Shown here piece by piece: positions 16,771 through 25,672 of a stretch of 42,715 nt of DNA; the stretch's first letter is position 1, and every line of letters begins with the position of its first letter. The DNA comes from Lachnospiraceae bacterium (GTDB taxonomy: Bacteria > Bacillota > Clostridia > Lachnospirales > Lachnospiraceae), in NCBI GenBank assembly GCA_024404675.1, contig JAKSPO010000015.1, positions 1 to 42,715 on the forward strand. Reading direction: 5' to 3'. A model generated the notes under the pieces. The model saw nothing but the letters and a program-made list of their open reading frames with translations, searched no databases and had not been told where the DNA came from. Both the position numbers and the translations under genes were made by a program.

Positions 16771-17784
16771 CTACTGAAGCGAAAGCTTCTTACGGTTGTG
16801 ACTGTTCATCATCTCCACATAACGGCCGGTTCCGATTGCAACACAAAGTGTCGGGTTCTCGGCGGTCATCGTGCGGATGCCTGTCTTCTCCTCAATCAGA
16901 TCCTCAAGACCATATAAAAGCGAACCGCCGCCGGTCAGTACAATACCGCCGTCCGCGATATCCGCAGCAAGCTCCGGCGGAGTGCTCTCGAGTGCCTGAT
17001 GGATTGCCTCGATAATCTGCGAGGTCGTCTCCTTCAGCGCTTCCTCTGTCTCTTCGCTGGTAAGCGAAATCGTCTTCGGCAGACCTGTTACAAGGTTACG
17101 GCCACGCACCTCCATAGAGAGCGTCTCCGGTCTTGCATAGCAGGCACCAATCTTAATCTTAACCTCCTCTGCGGTTCTCTCACCGATCAGAAGGTTGTGC
17201 TTTCTTCTCATGTAACGAACGATTGCCTCATCGAAATCATCGCCTGCTACCTTGACGGAGGTGCTGACAACCGCACCGCCGAGCGAGGTTACGGCAATAT
17301 CCGTCGTACCGCCGCCGATGTCGACTACCATACGGCCACACGGTCTGCTGATATCAATTCCCGCACCGATTGCTGCCGCAAGCGGCTCCTCGATGATCTG
17401 AACATAACGGGCACCTGCCTCATAGGTGGCGTCCTGAACTGCCTTCTTCTCAACCTCGGTCGCGCTGCTCGGTACGCAGATGCTGACCATAGGTCTGTTA
17501 AAACGGCGCTTACCGATAGACTTCTGGATGAAGTACTTAATCATACGCTCCGTTACGGAATAATCGGAAATTACGCCCTGCTTTAACGGGCGAACCGCAA
17601 CGATATTGCCGGGCGTTCTGCCGAGCATCTGTCTTGCTTCCTCTCCGATTGCCTTAATCTTACTGGATTCACGGTCGTATGCAACAACCGAGGGTTCCTG
17701 CAGAACGACACCTTTTCCCTTTATGTATACGAGTACATTCGCTGTACCCAAATCGATACCGATATTGGTTGTAAAGCTAAACAT
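16771..17784 (-). CDS. mreB: rod shape-determining protein MreB/Mbl
   Basis: A 337-aa actin-like protein that polymerises under the membrane and guides lateral wall synthesis. The N-terminus NIGIDLGTANVLVYIKGKG is the phosphate-1 loop region, and VVDIGGGTTDIAV near residue 165 is phosphate-2. The C-terminal GGIVLTGGGSLLYGL is the adenosine motif. Start taken at ATG 17784, with GGGAGG 7 nt upstream, rather than 12 codons earlier. No mreC or mreD follows. recD2 follows instead, which suggests an Mbl-like stand-alone paralogue. Confidence 0.94.
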   Translation of the reverse strand: MFSFTTNIGIDLGTANVLVYIKGKGVVLQEPSVVAYDRESSKIKAIGEEARQMLGRTPGNIVAVRPLKQGVISDYSVTERMIKYFIQKSIGKRRFNRPMVSICVPSSATEVEKKAVQDATYEAGARYVQIIEEPLAAAIGAGIDISRPCGRMVVDIGGGTTDIAVTSLGGAVVSTSVKVAGDDFDEAIVRYMRRKHNLLIGERTAEEVKIKIGACYARPETLSMEVRGRNLVTGLPKTISLTSEETEEALKETTSQIIEAIHQALESTPPELAADIADGGIVLTGGGSLLYGLEDLIEEKTGIRTMTAENPTLCVAIGTGRYVEMMNSHNRKKLSLQ

Positions 17785-17822
17785 ATTCGGTCCTCCCATC
17801 TTTCTAAACGGCCAAAACAACT

Positions 17823-17849
17823 ACAGCGCAGGAACAAGTCCCACGCTGT
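17823..17849 (-). other. hairpin between the CaCA exchanger and mreB
   Basis: ACAGCG (17823-17828) pairs with CGCTGT (17844-17849), with further partial pairing inside. On the minus strand AGTTGTTTTGG follows. It may be a weak terminator for the exchanger operon. It also lies at the predicted mreB transcription start. Confidence 0.4.
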
Positions 17850-17850
17850 A

Positions 17851-17879
17851 ATAATAACAGAGACACTACTATTTTGCAA
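17851..17879 (-). promoter_or_regulatory. sigma-A-type promoter of mreB
   Basis: On the minus strand TTGCAA (17874-17879), 17 bp, TATTAT (17851-17856). It lies between the exchanger stop and mreB. Confidence 0.6.
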
Positions 17880-17883
17880 TCAT

Positions 17884-18930
17884 TTACTTGAAGAACATCG
17901 GTGCAACAAACTGGTATACGCAGAATGCCGCATAGCTTGCAAGTAACGCAATTCCCTGGAATCGGGAAAGCTTTCCGCGAATCAGTGTCGGAATTGTAAG
18001 GACTACCATAACCAAAAGCGCTACCGGAACGTCCACCACCAGAGAGGAAATAAATCCACCGATATGCATATCCGCAGGAACATCGAACGGCTTAAGCGTG
18101 ATAGAAAGACCGCTTACAAGCACAAGGTTGAAAAGGTTTGCACCGACGATATTTCCAAGCGACAAAGCGCCATGTCCCTTTGCAAGCGCCGTAATTGCGG
18201 TTACCAGCTCGGGAAGCGAGGTCCCAAGTGCGACAAATGTGAGTGCAACGACGGCCTCCGGCACACCAAGTCCGGTCGCAATAATCGTTCCGTTGTTAAC
18301 CAGAAGATCCGCACCGGCAGCAATACCTGCGGCACCGATTACCAGAAGAAGGATACATACGGGAACGGAACGCGGCTTTTCCGCATCTTCCTCCTTTACC
18401 TCCGCCGAAGCACCCTTAGCGGCCTTCATCTCCTTCATCGCCTGAAGAATCAGAACGGTCATATATGCTGCGAAGATAATGAGAAGAATAATGCCGACAG
18501 GTCTTGAGAAGGACTGATAGCGATATGCGGAAAATGCGTAAACCGCAGCTGCTGCGAAGAAGAACAGGACCGGTGTAAGGAAGGATTTTCTCGCCACTAC
18601 GGTCGGTCTTATCGCAATCGTCAGTGCGGCAATCAATGCGGTATTACAGATGATGGAGCCAAGCGCGTTGCCGTATGCCATCTGCGGATGTCCGCTGACA
18701 GCCGAGGTTGCGGAAACCATAACCTCCGGAAGCGTGGTTCCGATGGAAACAACCGTTGCTCCGATCAAAAGCTCCGGCACATGAAACTTCTGTGCGATTC
18801 CGCCGGCTCCATCAACGAACCAGTCACCGCACTTGATAAGAAGAAGCAGTCCGATTACAAATAAAACGACCGCTGCTGCCATCTTCGGGACGCCAATATC
18901 CATCAGCATCTTTGTAAAATCAGGTAACAT
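17884..18930 (-). CDS. calcium/sodium antiporter, CaCA superfamily
   Basis: 348-aa membrane protein with the two inverted alpha repeats of the cation/Ca2+ exchanger superfamily. The first is GATVVSIGTTLPEVMVSATS near 56-76. The second is ALTFVALGTSLPELVTAITA near 229-248. About ten hydrophobic helices surround them, with a charged cytoplasmic loop (about 175-190) in the middle. It probably exchanges Ca2+ for Na+ or H+ (YrbG-like). It starts 1 bp after mntP, with AAGGAG as ribosome-binding site, so a divalent-cation export operon is likely. Confidence 0.92.
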   Translation of the reverse strand: MLPDFTKMLMDIGVPKMAAAVVLFVIGLLLLIKCGDWFVDGAGGIAQKFHVPELLIGATVVSIGTTLPEVMVSATSAVSGHPQMAYGNALGSIICNTALIAALTIAIRPTVVARKSFLTPVLFFFAAAAVYAFSAYRYQSFSRPVGIILLIIFAAYMTVLILQAMKEMKAAKGASAEVKEEDAEKPRSVPVCILLLVIGAAGIAAGADLLVNNGTIIATGLGVPEAVVALTFVALGTSLPELVTAITALAKGHGALSLGNIVGANLFNLVLVSGLSITLKPFDVPADMHIGGFISSLVVDVPVALLVMVVLTIPTLIRGKLSRFQGIALLASYAAFCVYQFVAPMFFK

Positions 18931-18931
18931 C

Positions 18932-19516
18932 TTAGAATACTCCTTTCACAAATATCTCGATTCCGATGGCAATCAGAATCACGCCACCGAGAATCGAAGC
19001 TTTGCCGGCAAGCACCGTACCGACCTTTCGGCCGATCAGGAGTCCGGCAATACAGATAACAAAGGTTACCAGGGCAATAATCAGCGCGCAGACGATTGCC
19101 TGCAGCCAGCCGTAATCCGCCATGGTAAACCCTACCGATAACGCATCAATCGAGGTTGCGATTCCCTGAAGCATCAAGGCTCCAAAACCGACCGCTTGGG
19201 TTGTCTCCTCCGCTTCTCCTCCGCGAAGTCCGTCGAGAAGCATCTTCCCGCCGATGAAGCAAAGAAGCAGTAACGCGACCCACGGAATCCACTTCTGTAA
19301 CGAGGTGAATAACGAAACGATCGTATGGATACAGAAGTATCCGATTAAGGGCATCAGCGCCTGAAAGCCACCGAATACACCAGCTATCGTGCACATTCTT
19401 GTGCGGCGCATCTTAGGCTCCTGCAGTCCGTTTGCAAGCGACAGGGAAAATGCATCCATCGCCAGCGCCACGCCAAGAAGAATACTGTTCAGAAAAAAAG
19501 TCAAGCCATAATTCAT
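18932..19516 (-). CDS. mntP: manganese efflux pump MntP
   Basis: 194 aa with six membrane helices in two similar halves. Conserved acidic residues lie in ALAMDAFSLSLANGL near residue 18 and in ATSIDALSVGFTMADYG near 120, matching the MntP family that exports Mn2+. The yybP-ykoY manganese riboswitch often found before mntP is absent. The gene follows hflC by only 23 bp and must rely on the upstream promoter unless an internal one was missed. Confidence 0.92.
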   Translation of the reverse strand: MNYGLTFFLNSILLGVALAMDAFSLSLANGLQEPKMRRTRMCTIAGVFGGFQALMPLIGYFCIHTIVSLFTSLQKWIPWVALLLLCFIGGKMLLDGLRGGEAEETTQAVGFGALMLQGIATSIDALSVGFTMADYGWLQAIVCALIIALVTFVICIAGLLIGRKVGTVLAGKASILGGVILIAIGIEIFVKGVF

Positions 19517-19539
19517 CAGGGTTACCGTCTCTCTAAAAA

Positions 19540-20412
19540 TCAGGGATTTCCGTAAAGAATCCGTGCATACTCGGAATTCTTATCAAGGATAATGGTGTTT
19601 CCTTCCTTTGCAATCGCCTTCATGGAGCTCAGACCGCGCATGTAGTTGTAAAGCTCAGCCTTACCCTCGTCGTTGTAGGCATCGGAAAGAATTCTCATGT
19701 ACTCTGCTTCACCCTCGGCCTCAATCTTGGCAGCCTCACGCTCGGCATTTGCTATCAGAATGGAAACCTGCTTATTCGTATCGTTTTTAATCTTCTGTGC
19801 CTCGGCATTACCCTTTGCGCTGTAGCTCGAAGCGATGTTGTTTCGCTCGGAAATCATACGCTCGTAAACAGCGTTCTTGTTGTCATCGGGAAGGTCGAGT
19901 GCCTTGATCTCGGCAAGGTTGATGCTGATGCCGTAATCGAAGATGTCGGAATTGGCTGCATCGGTAATTAACTGTGTCAGCATATCGCCTCTTGCAGCAA
20001 TGATCTCGTCCTGACTTCTCGCGGAGATTGTATTCTTCGTTGCATTGTAAACGGCAGCCTCAATACGCTCCTCCGCACGCTCTGCGGTTGCGCCGAGCGT
20101 CTGGTAATACTTGGCCGGATCGATTACCGACCACAGTACATAGTTGTCCGCAATCATCGACTTCTTGTCGGAGGTGATGACATCGGACGAAGGAATATCA
20201 CTGCGAACGGTACCGATATAAACCTTGTCCACGCTCTTGATGAACGGAACGATAAAATGAAGTCCCGGCTCGGTAACTACACTGTCAATCTTACCAAGCT
20301 TTAAAATGATGGCAGCCTCGTTGGGCTTAACCGTATAAGTGGTCATACCGATTGCAATTAAGACAAATACAAGAACAACCACGGAAAGAATCGCTTTTTT
20401 CAAACTTTTCAT
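19540..20412 (-). CDS. hflC: HflC, SPFH-domain protease modulator
   Basis: A 290-aa membrane-anchored protein with one N-terminal transmembrane helix (residues 8-28) and an SPFH/band-7 domain from about 25 to 190 (NEAAIILKLGKIDSVVTEPG). A coiled-coil region rich in Ala/Glu/Lys follows, and the conserved end YNYMRGLSSMKAIAKEGN. With HflK it forms the large complex that restrains FtsH. It starts 17 bp after hflK with AGGAGG as ribosome-binding site. Confidence 0.94.
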   Translation of the reverse strand: MKSLKKAILSVVVLVFVLIAIGMTTYTVKPNEAAIILKLGKIDSVVTEPGLHFIVPFIKSVDKVYIGTVRSDIPSSDVITSDKKSMIADNYVLWSVIDPAKYYQTLGATAERAEERIEAAVYNATKNTISARSQDEIIAARGDMLTQLITDAANSDIFDYGISINLAEIKALDLPDDNKNAVYERMISERNNIASSYSAKGNAEAQKIKNDTNKQVSILIANAEREAAKIEAEGEAEYMRILSDAYNDEGKAELYNYMRGLSSMKAIAKEGNTIILDKNSEYARILYGNP

Positions 20413-20429
20413 CGTCCTGTACCTCCTAA

Positions 20430-21389
20430 CTACTGTGCAGACGGATTCAGTTCCGTCATAAAGGAATCGAGCGGAAGAATCTTCTCCGTCTCGCCGTCGG
20501 TAATGATGACTCTGACGCGCGGAAGGATGCTCTCCATGGACTCGTAGAACATACGCTTCTTCGTGATCAGAGGATACTTGATATACTCATCGTAAATCTG
20601 GTTGAAGGTTGCAACCTCACCCTCTGCCTCTGCGATACGTGCAGCCTTGTTCGCCTCAGCCTGCTGAACGATTGCGTCTGCCTTCGCCTCGGCTGCGGGA
20701 ATCTGCTCGTTCTGGTACTGGCGTGCATTGTTCAAAGAAGTATCGGCGCCCTGCTTCGCAGTCTCAACATTCTTGAATGCAGCAATAATCTGCTGGGTCG
20801 GCGGCTCGGAATCCTGAATCGTAATATTTACAACGGAAAGTCCGATATTGCGAACCTCTAACTGCTTTACGATGGCTGCCCTTACATCGGCCTGAATCTT
20901 ATTCTTACCGGTCGTCATCGCCTCATCTACCGTGTAGTTCGATACGATTGTACGAATGTTGGCAAGTGCGATATCCTTAAGAATCAACTCCGGCTCTACG
21001 GAATTGTAGGTATAAGCAATCGGGTCGGAAACCTTATACTCCAGATAGAAATCGATATTCAGAAGATTGAAATCTGAAGTAATCATGATACCGTTACTTG
21101 TATCAATGATGTTCTGTCCCGTCGGTGATACCACATAACCGATACCGGTACCGTGGGTCGTCATATCCACCTTGGTTACCGACTGCCACGGGAATTTGAA
21201 ATAGAAACCCGCCTGGTCAACACGCACCACTTTGCCAAACTGGGTTACAATTGCATTATTCTGCTCGTTGACAGAATAGCCGCAACGGAAAATCATCACC
21301 AATGCGACAACAACCAAAACGATTCCGACAACCATTCTTGTCGTTTTCGTGATTGTGCGATCGGTTTCATCAACATAACGTTCTGCCAT
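20430..21389 (-). CDS. hflK: HflK, SPFH-domain protease modulator
   Basis: 319 aa, the larger partner of HflC. A transmembrane helix lies at about 18-38. The SPFH domain follows (NNAIVTQFGKVVRVDQAGFY), with the characteristic VRNIGLSVVNITIQDSEPP, and then the Ala/Glu-rich coiled coil (EAKADAIVQQAEANKAARIA). It is the first gene of the hflK-hflC-mntP-CaCA cluster. ATG follows AAAGGAGAGATATA. The 53-bp palindrome array lies about 235 bp upstream of this start. Confidence 0.93.
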   Translation of the reverse strand: MAERYVDETDRTITKTTRMVVGIVLVVVALVMIFRCGYSVNEQNNAIVTQFGKVVRVDQAGFYFKFPWQSVTKVDMTTHGTGIGYVVSPTGQNIIDTSNGIMITSDFNLLNIDFYLEYKVSDPIAYTYNSVEPELILKDIALANIRTIVSNYTVDEAMTTGKNKIQADVRAAIVKQLEVRNIGLSVVNITIQDSEPPTQQIIAAFKNVETAKQGADTSLNNARQYQNEQIPAAEAKADAIVQQAEANKAARIAEAEGEVATFNQIYDEYIKYPLITKKRMFYESMESILPRVRVIITDGETEKILPLDSFMTELNPSAQ

Positions 21390-21439
21390 TATATCTCTCC
21401 TTTACTTATCCTCTTGCCGGCCGCACCGTGCGCACCGGC

Positions 21440-21474
21440 GGCGAGCCCCCTTGCTCGCCTGCTACATTGTAGCA
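21440..21474 (-). promoter_or_regulatory. possible extended -10 promoter and start-site hairpin for hflK
   Basis: On the minus strand TGCTACAAT (21466-21474) matches an extended -10 element. No good -35 is present. A 7-bp stem, GGCGAGC (21440-21446) with GCTCGCC (21453-21459), begins at the predicted transcription start, and more GC-rich inverted sequence lies at 21416-21438. The rest of 21475-21622 holds no recognised element. Confidence 0.4.
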
Positions 21475-21622
21475 CAACTCGGGGACTAATTCCATAGCAT
21501 TTTTGTGCAAGAGGGGGTATTCTCCACAAATGTTGAGATTTTTGCCTGTTCTACTGCTGTAGAGCGCATAATATTTCGCATTCGCCGTTTTTATAAGAAT
21601 ACGCCAGGCATCGCTTCGGTGG

Positions 21623-22245
21623 TTTGGTACTGAATTGTCTACTTTGGAAGTTTCGTACCAAAGCTGCTCTGGTGATTTGGTACTGAATTGTCTATTTTGG
21701 AAGTTTCGTACCAAAACTGCTCTGGTGATTTGGTACTGAATTGTCTACTTTGGCAGTTTCGTACCAAAGCTGTTCTGGTGATTTGGTACGGGATTGTCTA
21801 CTTTGGAAGTTTCGTACCAAAACTGCTCTGGTGATTTGGTACGAAATCGCCTGCTTTGGAAGTTTCGTACCAAAACTGTTCTGGTGCTTTGGTACTGAAT
21901 TGTCTACTTTGGAAGTTTCGTACCAAATCTGTTCTGGTGATTTGGTACGAAATCAGAAATATCCGGAATTCAGTACCAAACGGACACGATTGATTTGGTA
22001 CGAAATCAGAAATCTCCGAAATTCAGTACCAAACGGACACGGTTGATTTGGTACGAAATCAGAAAATTCCGAAATTCAGTACCAAACGGACACGGTTGAT
22101 TTGGTACGAAATCAGAAATTTCCGGAATTCAGTACCAAACGGACACGGTTGGTTTGGTACGAAATCAGAAATTTCCGGAATTCAGTACCAAACGGACACG
22201 GTTGATTTGGTACGAAATCAGAAATTTCCGGAATCCAGTACCAAA
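21623..22245. repeat. tandem array of twelve 53-bp units, each a palindrome with TTTGGTAC/GTACCAAA ends
   Basis: TTTGGTAC begins at 21623, 21676, 21729, 21782, 21835, 21888, 21941, 21994, 22047, 22100, 22153 and 22206, spaced exactly 53 bp apart. Every unit has a 40-bp core that ends in GTACCAAA, plus a 13-bp linker. Units 1-6 (type A) share one core and the linker GCTGCTCTGGTGA. Units 7-12 (type B) share another core and the linker CGGACACGGTTGA. Unit 5 has perfect 12-bp arms, TTTGGTACGAAA and TTTCGTACCAAA. The period is not a multiple of three, and the open frames across the array cycle through all three frames, so it is not a repeat protein gene. It lies between the 3' end of the GH31 gene and the hflK promoter region. 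Confidence 0.95.
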
Positions 22246-22267
22246 GCTGCAGAGATTTATGCGAAAA

Positions 22268-22306
22268 CGGCCGAGTGGCTCAGATTGATTCTGAAACACT
22301 CGGTCG
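22268..22306. terminator. probable terminator of the GH31 gene
   Basis: CGGCCGAGTG (22268-22277) pairs with CACTCGGTCG (22297-22306), with one G-U or mismatch position. An inner TCAGA/TCTGA helix (22280-22284, 22290-22294) extends it. On the minus strand TTTTCGC follows. It stands about 35 bp past the GH31 stop and just outside the 53-bp array. Confidence 0.6.
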
Positions 22307-22342
22307 CTTTATTCATCGGGGGTATTTCACTGCCCCATCCTT

Positions 22343-24370
22343 CTACTGCTTTTCAAATACCGGCATGTAATCGATCGGTGCCGCAACCTTAACTTTGCAG
22401 CCGCCCTCCATAATCTCACCGGTCGAGGTCAGCTTCCAGCTACCCTTAGGAAGATATACTTCTCTTTCAAACTGATTCAGTGCAAAAATCGGTGCGCACA
22501 GATAGCGATCACCGAACATGTACTGATCCTGAAGCTCCCAGCAGGTCGCATCGTCGGGGAACTCGTAGAACATCGTACGGATCAGGGGTGAACCGTTGGT
22601 GTGTGCCTCCTCATAAAGCTTCCTGATGTAATCATGCATTTCGATACGAATGTCATAATACTTCTTCATGATACGGTAGTTGTCCTCACCGTAGCTCCAA
22701 AGCTCGTTCGGCTGACCGGTATGAAGATAGCCGCCGCCCCAATCCCGATCATCAAGCGGAGGGATATCGTAAGGACCACGGTCACCATGCATACGGAACA
22801 CTGCGGAATATACAGCGAACTGATACCAGCGGATCAGAAGCTGGCGGAAATCCGGATCGTTCACATCGTCCGTCATAAAGCCGCCGATATCGGTCGTCCA
22901 CCACGGGATACCGGCAAGACCGATATTCAGACCGGCCTGCAGCTGCTCGTAAAATGCCTGGAAGGTGCTCGGTACATCACCGGACCAGATGACATTACCG
23001 TATTTCTGGCTGCCTGCCCAACAGGAACGAAGAAGATTTACAACCGTTCCGTCACCCATAGTACTCATCTTATCGTAGAAGATACGGCTGTACATCTGCG
23101 GATACATGTTGCTGCAGGAAAGCGCAGGCATGTCCATGTAACGATAGTTTTCAAAATCGTATACACCGTAGTCCGGCTCGGAGTTATCAAGCCAGAACGC
23201 GTCGATGCCGTAATCGTAGTAGTTCTTCTTGCAGACATTCCAGACGTACTCTCTCGTTGCGGGATTGAAGGGATCGATTTCTACGCAGTCGCCCTGATAA
23301 TCATAGGTCTGGTCTGCACCGCGTTCGGTGCGGATGAGAAGTCCCTGCTCCATCATCGGATAGAAATTCTCACTCTTTCGGTCAACGGAGGGCCATACGG
23401 ATACAATGACCTTGATGCCCATCGCGTGCAGCTCGTCAACCATTGCCTTGACATCCGGCCAGTACTTCTTGTCGAACTTCCAATCGCCCTGCAGAGTCCA
23501 ATGGAAGAAATCGATAACGATCTGGTCGATCTTGATGCCTTCCTTTTCGTATGCATGCGCAACCTCAAGCACCTCGGCTTGGGTACGGTAACGAAGCTTA
23601 CACTGCCAAAGTCCCATCAGATTCTCCGGGAACATCGGCGCATGACCGGTAACATCGGCATAGGCTGCAACGATTTCCTTCGGCGTATCCGCAACGGTGA
23701 ACCAGTAATCCATATCCTTCGTAGAGCGTGCAATCCATTCGGTGAAATTCTTACCGAAGGTTACGCGACCCACAGCCGGGTTATTCCAAAGAAGACCGTA
23801 ACCCCAGGAAGAAATCATGAATGGAACGGAGTTCTGGGAATTACGCTGCGCCAGCTCGACCATGTTACCCTTCATGTCAAGATAGGGCTGCTGATACTGA
23901 CCCATACCGAAGATCTTCTCGCCCTCGTTGGCGTCAAACTTCAGATTTAACGTAAAATCGCTTCCGCCGATGACACCCTTCCACTCACGGTTCACAAGCT
24001 TCAGACAGCGGCTGCCGCGAGAGATTGTTCCGCCGTAGGAACGGTAATACTCGCGAAGCATCAGCTTATCGTCCTTATAAAGGGAGATAACACCCGCAAA
24101 ATTCACAACTGCCTTGGCGCGGCCGTTCACAATAACCGCTACGGGATTGCCGTCCGGGATATACGGATCGCCGTCCCACTCCTCCGGAGAATAAATCTTC
24201 ACCGTCGTGTCCGTGATCGGAACCTCCTCGGTGAGCGCCCATGCATAGTCCGTAAAGGATGAAAACATCGTCGCACGAACACGAAGGGAATCCTTGCCCC
24301 AGGGCTCGATGCGAAGCGTCTCGCCGCGATGCTTTGCAACCAAAGCGCCGCAATCATCGAAAAAATACAT
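22343..24370 (-). CDS. glycoside hydrolase family 31 (alpha-xylosidase/alpha-glucosidase-like)
   Basis: 675 aa. Predicted retaining glycosidase acting on alpha-linked glucosyl or xylosyl units. The catalytic nucleophile lies in FWLDNSEPDYGVYDF (D395) and the acid/base in IWSGDVPSTF (D465). GH31 landmarks around them include IDQIVIDFFHW and WTTDIGGF. FWLD-x-x-EP followed by YG resembles the alpha-xylosidase (YicI-like) subgroup, but specificity cannot be settled by eye. No signal peptide, so it should act on imported oligosaccharides. Start chosen at ATG 24370 because AGGAGG lies 5 nt upstream. The open frame extends 10 codons further. No sugar transporter is adjacent. Confidence 0.93.
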   Translation of the reverse strand: MYFFDDCGALVAKHRGETLRIEPWGKDSLRVRATMFSSFTDYAWALTEEVPITDTTVKIYSPEEWDGDPYIPDGNPVAVIVNGRAKAVVNFAGVISLYKDDKLMLREYYRSYGGTISRGSRCLKLVNREWKGVIGGSDFTLNLKFDANEGEKIFGMGQYQQPYLDMKGNMVELAQRNSQNSVPFMISSWGYGLLWNNPAVGRVTFGKNFTEWIARSTKDMDYWFTVADTPKEIVAAYADVTGHAPMFPENLMGLWQCKLRYRTQAEVLEVAHAYEKEGIKIDQIVIDFFHWTLQGDWKFDKKYWPDVKAMVDELHAMGIKVIVSVWPSVDRKSENFYPMMEQGLLIRTERGADQTYDYQGDCVEIDPFNPATREYVWNVCKKNYYDYGIDAFWLDNSEPDYGVYDFENYRYMDMPALSCSNMYPQMYSRIFYDKMSTMGDGTVVNLLRSCWAGSQKYGNVIWSGDVPSTFQAFYEQLQAGLNIGLAGIPWWTTDIGGFMTDDVNDPDFRQLLIRWYQFAVYSAVFRMHGDRGPYDIPPLDDRDWGGGYLHTGQPNELWSYGEDNYRIMKKYYDIRIEMHDYIRKLYEEAHTNGSPLIRTMFYEFPDDATCWELQDQYMFGDRYLCAPIFALNQFEREVYLPKGSWKLTSTGEIMEGGCKVKVAAPIDYMPVFEKQ

Positions 24371-24463
24371 AAAAACCTCCTGAAAATATATTACGCACAC
24401 AGCCGACCAAATGCCGGCTTCTACAAAGCGTCCGAACGCTGTTGTATTCCGATTCTGAAGAGC

Positions 24464-25672
24464 TTAATCCGTCTGGTTATTCATACGCCATTCGATACAT
24501 CTTCTCAGGTAATGAATATACTCCTCGCTCTTACACATTCCCTTTCCTTTTACATCGGAAAGCTTTGCCACATCCATACCGTTGCAGGCTGTGGTCTTCA
24601 TAACGATATTCAAAGGCTCAACCTTCGTATCATTTGCTATATAAGTACCGATACCGAAGGCAATCTTCGTTCTGCCCTTGAAGTATCGATAGATTTCCGT
24701 CGCACGCTCGAAATTCAGGCTGTCGCTGAAAAGAAGCGTCTTCTGCTTCGGGTCAATGCCGAGGCTCTGATAATGCGCAATCATCTTATCGCCCCACATA
24801 AACGGGTCTCCGCTGTCATGACGCACGCCGCTAAATAGCGTGGAATAGGTCAGCTGGAAGTCGCGCAGGAAGCAGTCTGTTGTAATCGTATCCGTAAGTG
24901 CGGTTCCGTTCAGGACGCCGTACTCCTTCACCCAGGCATCCAGTGCATACCAGTTGGAGTACGCGGGATTGTGCTTATGATTGCCCTGTCCCACACACAT
25001 AATCCACTCGTGCGCCATCGTTCCGATCGGCACAACATTATGCTTCTTGGCAAGATATACGTTCGAGGTGCCGACAAATGTCGAGCCCTCGTAGCTTCCC
25101 TCCTTCAGCGCAAGAATCGCCATCTCCTCCGCTTCTCCGGAGAAACGTCGGCGCATACCGAACTCGGAGAACGGTCCCATCTCGTAGGTGCCGTTGCGAA
25201 GTCCCTCTAGCTTAGCCGCAAGGCGCTCCCGGAAGCTTGCCATCAGCTCATCATAGTCATAAGCCATACGGAAGTACACCTCATTAACAATCGCAAGGGT
25301 CGGAATCTCATACATCGAGGTGTTAAGCCAGGTTCCCTTGGTCTCGATGGAAAGACCGCACGGAGCATCGTCCGTAATCGTAAAATCCTCATAGCGCGGC
25401 TTCCAAAGTCTCAGAAAGTCAACATAAGAGCCCTTGATCCACTTAATGGAATTCAGATACATAAGCTCGTCTTCCTTAAAGCGAAGGCCACAGTAAAGCT
25501 GAATCTGACGCTTGATCTCTTCAACCATCTCCTTCGTAAAATGCACATCCTCGTTTCTGCACTTAAAGGACCAGGTCGTTTTATACGCACTGAACTGGTG
25601 ATAGATTGCCTGTCCCATCGAAAATTTATACGCATCAGTTTCCAATAAACTGTTGATAATCTGCTGAAGCAT
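24464..25672 (-). CDS. pncB: nicotinate phosphoribosyltransferase
   Basis: 402 aa. Converts nicotinate and PRPP (with ATP) to nicotinate mononucleotide, the first step of the Preiss-Handler NAD salvage route. The N-terminus LLETDAYKFSMGQAIY, the block GTSNVYLAKKHNVVPIGTMAHEW near 175-197 (likely carrying the phosphorylated histidine region) and GVRHDSGDP near 276-284 are typical. A good promoter at 25735-25763 drives it, with AGGAGGG before ATG at slightly long spacing. NAD supply may matter to the TIR/SIR2 operon 5 kb away, but no direct link is shown. Confidence 0.92.
   Translation of the reverse strand: MLQQIINSLLETDAYKFSMGQAIYHQFSAYKTTWSFKCRNEDVHFTKEMVEEIKRQIQLYCGLRFKEDELMYLNSIKWIKGSYVDFLRLWKPRYEDFTITDDAPCGLSIETKGTWLNTSMYEIPTLAIVNEVYFRMAYDYDELMASFRERLAAKLEGLRNGTYEMGPFSEFGMRRRFSGEAEEMAILALKEGSYEGSTFVGTSNVYLAKKHNVVPIGTMAHEWIMCVGQGNHKHNPAYSNWYALDAWVKEYGVLNGTALTDTITTDCFLRDFQLTYSTLFSGVRHDSGDPFMWGDKMIAHYQSLGIDPKQKTLLFSDSLNFERATEIYRYFKGRTKIAFGIGTYIANDTKVEPLNIVMKTTACNGMDVAKLSDVKGKGMCKSEEYIHYLRRCIEWRMNNQTD

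Noticed and set aside
18932-19560. yybP-ykoY manganese riboswitch before mntP
   Set aside because: Only 23 bp separate hflC and mntP, too short for the element, and its motifs were not seen.
21623-22245. CRISPR array
   Set aside because: The intervals between conserved ends are themselves shared within each subfamily instead of being unique spacers, the period is a fixed 53 bp, and no cas genes are present.
21741-22392. Open frames across the 53-bp array (plus strand 21741-22046 and 22048-22392; minus strand 21406-21714)
   Set aside because: The period is not divisible by three, so the peptide cycles through three frames. No ribosome-binding site or stable protein texture. The palindromic DNA explains the open frames.
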